From: Enoplosus armatus
Lineage: Eukaryota; Chordata; Actinopteri; Centrarchiformes; Enoplosidae
DNA: 64,000 nucleotides
NCBI RefSeq assembly: GCF_043641665.1
Contig: NC_092191.1
Location: 13,733,501 to 13,797,500, forward strand
Reading direction: 5' to 3'
The notes under the pieces are model-generated. The model made no database searches, was not told where the DNA came from, and worked only from the letters and a program-made list of their open reading frames with translations. Positions 59,716 through 64,000 of this stretch are shown here, in pieces (position 1 is the stretch's first letter; each line of letters begins with the position of its first letter). Both the position numbers and the translations under genes were made by a program.

Positions 59716-62159
59716 CTTCACATAGCACTCAACACTCAAGAGGGACATTTTAAGCCATTTGAACAAATGACCAAACGTGTTCCCATTAAAATCCAAGTTC
59801 CAGATTGTAGTGAAGCAATGTCAAGGCAAGAGCAACACATGGCAAAATGCAGTTTGTCCTTTCTCACTGATTAAGGCCAAAAACAAAACAATGGCATGTT
59901 ACATACGTGCTATTTACTGTATTTTTGCCTAAGTTTATTTCAGTAACAGGTGAACACTAAAATCATTGCATGTGCTGCAAACAACATGTAGCAGTATAAT
60001 GATGGTTATGTTCATGCTCGTGGAATTAGAGATGAAATGGATATTAAGAACCAGGTGAAACAATGAAAAGAGTCGTATTTACATTTGGCGATAATCAGCA
60101 AGAGAGTTGCATGTGAGCAGACAGCAGACACTTTATCATATGTTGTTTCTGTGTCTGCTTGATCAGATTATCTTTTACAATAGTTTCCAACACATGAAAG
60201 AAAGAAACTGCTGACATCCTAAAAGGAAGCAGTTGCAAATGGAGACCAGATACGTTGCATACAGTCTGAGAGGCAGGACTTGTGGAAGGAATTTGATAGG
60301 AAGGAACTGATCGTGCACCTTATTCATAGCTGTTTCTGATTGTGACATGTGAAGGTTGACAAAACAGTGGCGAGGATGTAACCCTTGGCCTCCCAAATGC
60401 TTTTATTCCGGTGCAGCCAAACAGGGGGGTTACACTCTTTAACATGACTGTATTTTTCCAGCATGTAAACTCAGCGTTGAAGTAACACAGTTGAAGGAGG
60501 CGTTAAGCTGCCATAGTTGTGCAAGCCATTTTCTTCAGAATTTTTCCCCACTAGAGAGCTGGAGGAGGTTGCTGGAAAACCCCCTCATTGGCAGGGTCCA
60601 GCCAGGATGACTTTCCCCTCGACTGACTTTCCCCGAACCGAGTGTTTCTACACCTCTGCTCGAGCCACATGGAATTCATTTACACCATCAGACAGTGAAA
60701 TTCCGGCTGTGGACTGTGACCAAACACATGTAGTTTCTGATGAAGGGAAGCAACTTTCATCCAGGAATAAAAAACGCAACATTACACGTGCTGCGCTATA
60801 ATGCTTAGAGCTGGAAGGCATGCATAATGTAGCAGAATTAACAGGTGCACTAGTGTCGCAGGTTAGTACCAGACTTCAGTGATCTCTAATGGACACTTTG
60901 TAGCTCCAGCTTTTGGTTAAGGTGATTGAATGGAAGAACTGTAACGCTGGTATGCTTAAATATTGAACAAAACAAACTTAGTGTAGTGTAGCTATATAAC
61001 TACCACATGGCATTAATTCTTGAGCCTGTTGTCGCAATGCTTTGCAAACTTAATAAGATTTGTGAGACACTTAGTTTAGTAGCAGTTTAGTTCCAGCTGG
61101 ATTTGCTGTTCAGGAAGCTGCCGAGCAAATAACCTTTCACATTTCACCAGATAACATTTCACTTGCTCAAGATGGGCGAGTCATCAGACAGATTTTAACC
61201 ACAGTATCAGACCATAGATTCTGTACTGAACAAGTTATACCTTCCTTCAAATTTTAACCATAGTTTTTTGAATTATTGAGCTCAGAAAGATTAGATAGAT
61301 TTGTCTATTTGTTTAGCACCTGTAGTTTATGTAATGCAACTGCAGGCTTTAACTCCACATGAACCGTTGAAGTTATACTTATCTGCTGTAAATTTGGCAA
61401 AAGGAAGTTGTTCCATTCCAGAAACAACAACTGCTGTTCAGCATGAACAGTTGCCAAGATCAGGGGGATTTATTGCTGCCAAATTCTTCAAGCAACAAGG
61501 GAAAGCCAAGCCCTATCAGTTGTTCTCCGTTGAAATCTGTTCAACTACTCCAAACAGTTAAATAATGTCTTGTAAAACGTTAGCTCGTAGTTAGCTTATC
61601 AGCCAACATGTCCACTTTCAGATGCATTTAGATGTCTTCTCTAGTCACAAAGATTATTGTTTTTCATATTCATGCAATCCTCACATCTGTGGGGGGGGAA
61701 AAAGTACGATACATGCAATACTGTGGGGCACTATGCAGTATGCTCACACAGATTCAAGAAATATGAAAGAAAACAAATCCTTTTACCAGAAGTGAAATGG
61801 CCAGGAAAAATCTTGAGATGATTCCATTCATTCTTTGCATGACAGTAGCACAAACAAGGGACTGATAACTGAGCTTAATGTCTTCAATATGCAACTGCAG
61901 CAGCACAGACTCTAGGAGACTAAAGTAAACGTTGACACAGTGCTAAACTATTAGAAATACACTGAAATCAGCCCAACAGGTTCACTTTAATGATCAAAAA
62001 CGGCCTCCATAAACTCTAATGTAGCTGTCTACTGATAAATAAAATATGACAGTAGCATCTTCGGGCATAAAACACACTCAATACTCATAACTGCAAAACA
62101 GAATTTCTAAAATTCAGAAATACAGTAAGTTGCCTCACACAAAAATGACACAAAGTGAA

Positions 62160-62400
62160 CAAAAAGTTACCGGTAAGCGTCCAAGCCCTTGTGTGAATTC
62201 CCGTTAATCCTCTCATTGAGAGCCAGTGATCGATACTGTTCACAGCCCTGGGTTTACGCTAACTGAATTTAGGGAGAAGCGCACATGTTTCTCTGCTGAA
62301 TGAAAGCCTGCCCTTTCCAGCAGCTCTCTCTGTCTCCTCTGTTTCTGTCCTTCTTCCTCTACACCCCCCCCCCCCCCCCCCCCCACCCACCTCCTCACTC
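62160..62400 (-). promoter_or_regulatory. speculative col21a1 upstream exon/promoter region
   Basis: A locally GC-richer, non-repetitive stretch. On the minus strand ACGCTTACCG is followed by GTAACT at about 62171, a possible donor about 5.2 kb upstream of the 56930 acceptor, with a C21 run just behind. No TATA box is evident. This is inference only. Confidence 0.15.
62364..62384. repeat. C21 homopolymer
   Basis: Twenty-one consecutive C residues followed by ACCCACC. The exact length is unreliable in most sequencing methods. Confidence 0.9.
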
Positions 62401-63156
62401 TTTTACTGGCCTGCAGCCACCTTCAATTACCATGGGTGGAAAGAGAAGCAGATAAGGAGAGCATGAAATAGTGAAGCAGACAGCCCATCTCTGACTGTCC
62501 AAAAGGAAAATAATAGTAATGAGCACAGCCTCCTTCCAAGCTTTGAGGGTTTGGATCGCGTGTGGGTTGCTAGGGGCATAACCAGAGAACATGGAGTTTT
62601 CTGGATGCAGGACAAGCACCAGCCCAGCCAACAAGTTTTAGTATACTGAGGCACATATATTGTGCATGTTATCTTCAGCAGGACCTGAAGTGCTCAGAAA
62701 TGCATCACACTGCTCCTTTTTGAATTCCACTTCATCACCCAAATGGACAGCAGATTAGGTTCTACAAGTCAGGCATGAACAAGGTGTGAAAAGCTACTGC
62801 AGAGCTATTTTCTGCACGAACAGCTGGGAGTCATTACAAATGCAGTATGTATCTGCTATCTGTAGAGCAGGCAGATCTCAGTTTGATCTACTCTAACAAG
62901 TTTGATCATGTTTGTACTCTGTGGCTGCCTGCTCTGCATCAACTAACAACAGCCTGAGTGTTTGCAGGCTCTCTTGAAGGCTCCAAAAAGCCCTGATAGT
63001 GTACTGAACACTGTACTGTACTATGTTATTCAAGTGAAAAGAAGGCTGTTTTGCTAATTACAGTGCAGAGGAGTATATAAGATCAATATTTCAAAGTCAT
63101 CTAGCAGTCAGATTTTCATTACATTAATTATAATAAATGATAATCTTTGAAACTTT

Positions 63157-63494
63157 CAGGAGTGGAAAGTACTTAAATAGGATTGTTGTATTTTTAATAT
63201 TCTGCCACAGAATACATTTATCTGACAGCTATAGTATTACTAACTACTTTACATTTTACAGATTTTACATACAGTACATATGATCATCTTCAAATCATGT
63301 TAAAGAATATAAATTACTAACTGTTACTATTAACATGCTCCTTACAAGTTAATGCATCAGCAATAATAATCCAGTACTATAAAGTATAATAATATAACAC
63401 ATCTCCAACAAGTACTTTTACTTGTAGACTATACTTTTATTTTTAAATGAAGGACTTTTATTTAGAAAGAACATCACAACTACATCCACCACTG
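63157..63494 (-). mobile_element. hAT-like MITE
   Basis: The left end CAGGAGTGGAAAGTACTT and the right end catccaccactg are mirror images with one or two mismatches. The inner tacttttacttgtagactat and aatgcatcagcaataataat belong to the AAGTAC-rich family seen at 12264 and 31430, in the opposite orientation. It has no coding capacity. Confidence 0.7.
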
Positions 63495-64000
63495 CCATCC
63501 CTCTCATGTACAGTGAACAAACATCATCAAACAGTGCAGTGATGAAATATAAATGTCACGTGACATGTGAAGATGTCATCAGATGTCATCCTATGCTGAG
63601 ACTGAGCAGCAGTGGTCCCTCATCACAGCGGCCTGGTTGACCCTGAGTCTCAGCACACTCTGCTGGATCACACAGGCAAATACTCAGCTGGTGTTTGGAG
63701 CCGGGGAGTGGCCAACCTGCTGGTGAGAGTAGACTTTCCAATGCTGAGTAATCTTCTGTCTCTATAAACTGGTCTCCGGTCTGTAACCAACAGGAGGTGC
63801 ATGTGAAGGAAACCCCCGGGCAGAAAATCTGTGTGTTTATTGTGTTTTCCCACAAGAAGCCTCTTTAGTTGTCCTCTGAGGCCATTGATATCTGGAAATG
63901 TGACATTGATTACATTTAGCCTTATGCCTGAAGAACAGGACACATTATATTATTTGCCATACTTTGAATTGCACCCAAGAAATGATGTAATGAAAATAAA

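Larger units (their letters stand above)
56930..64000. other. upstream of col21a1 coding region (5' intron or intergenic)
   Basis: No coding exon was recognised. It should hold a non-coding first exon and the promoter of col21a1, unless those lie outside the window. Contents include a C-rich segment with overlapping open frames (58200-59100), repeat family A copy 3, a C21 run at 62364-62384 and a hAT-like MITE at 63157-63494. Confidence 0.5.

Noticed and set aside
63586..63943. Overlapping minus-strand frames of 89 and 91 codons at the window end
   Set aside because: No recognisable domain, splice context or signal peptide. The frames overlap each other, so chance is the simplest explanation.
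1..64000. tRNA, rRNA, snRNA or microRNA genes and CRISPR arrays
   Set aside because: No tRNA B-box in a folding context, no rRNA-like sequence and no regularly spaced repeats with spacers were seen. MicroRNA hairpins cannot be judged by eye.

Overview
This is an ordinary vertebrate nuclear segment, almost certainly from a percomorph-type ray-finned fish. The evidence is intron-rich genes with GT-AG junctions, an AT-rich background, and several short non-autonomous DNA transposons and dispersed repeats of kinds I recognise from teleosts. No bacterial, viral or plasmid feature was seen. I could not run searches. Gene identities come from reading exon translations and junction phases and comparing them with family knowledge.

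Layout: (1) 1-438, plus strand: the last three exons of a single-pass membrane protein, most probably gfral, the GDF15 receptor. (2) 5264-17497, minus strand: a complete nine-exon hmgcll1 (extramitochondrial HMG-CoA lyase, 336 aa) with all known HMG-CoA lyase catalytic residues and an N-myristoylation start. (3) 26538-35174, minus strand: a complete seven-exon bmp5 (456 aa, TGF-beta superfamily ligand) with a GC-AG third intron. (4) 37659-56898, minus strand: a complete coding set of 28 exons for col21a1 (960 aa, FACIT-like collagen XXI: VWA, TSPN/LamG, a 112-triplet COL1, a linker, an interrupted COL2 and a short C-terminus). An extra 5' non-coding exon is implied to the right of 56929.

The order and orientation gfral(+)-hmgcll1(-)-bmp5(-)-col21a1(-) match my recollection of human 6p12.1, compressed here to about 57 kb. 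The genes do not form a pathway. They encode a receptor for a stress hormone, a ketogenic and leucine-catabolic enzyme, a skeletal morphogen and an extracellular-matrix collagen. Any functional link would be regulatory, for example bmp5 enhancers lying in neighbouring introns.

Between genes there is unique-looking sequence plus repeats: a three-copy dispersed repeat (about 2390, 46795 and 59345), hAT-like MITEs with CAGTGGTG ends, a 214-bp TTAA-flanked MITE beside bmp5 exon 2, a 348-bp inverted-repeat element, microsatellites and long C and G homopolymers. I found no convincing evidence of a new biological system. The best leads are the GC donor in bmp5, the stacked transposons 28 bp from a bmp5 splice donor, a locally duplicated motif in hmgcll1 intron 7, and stretches of possible conserved non-coding DNA around bmp5.
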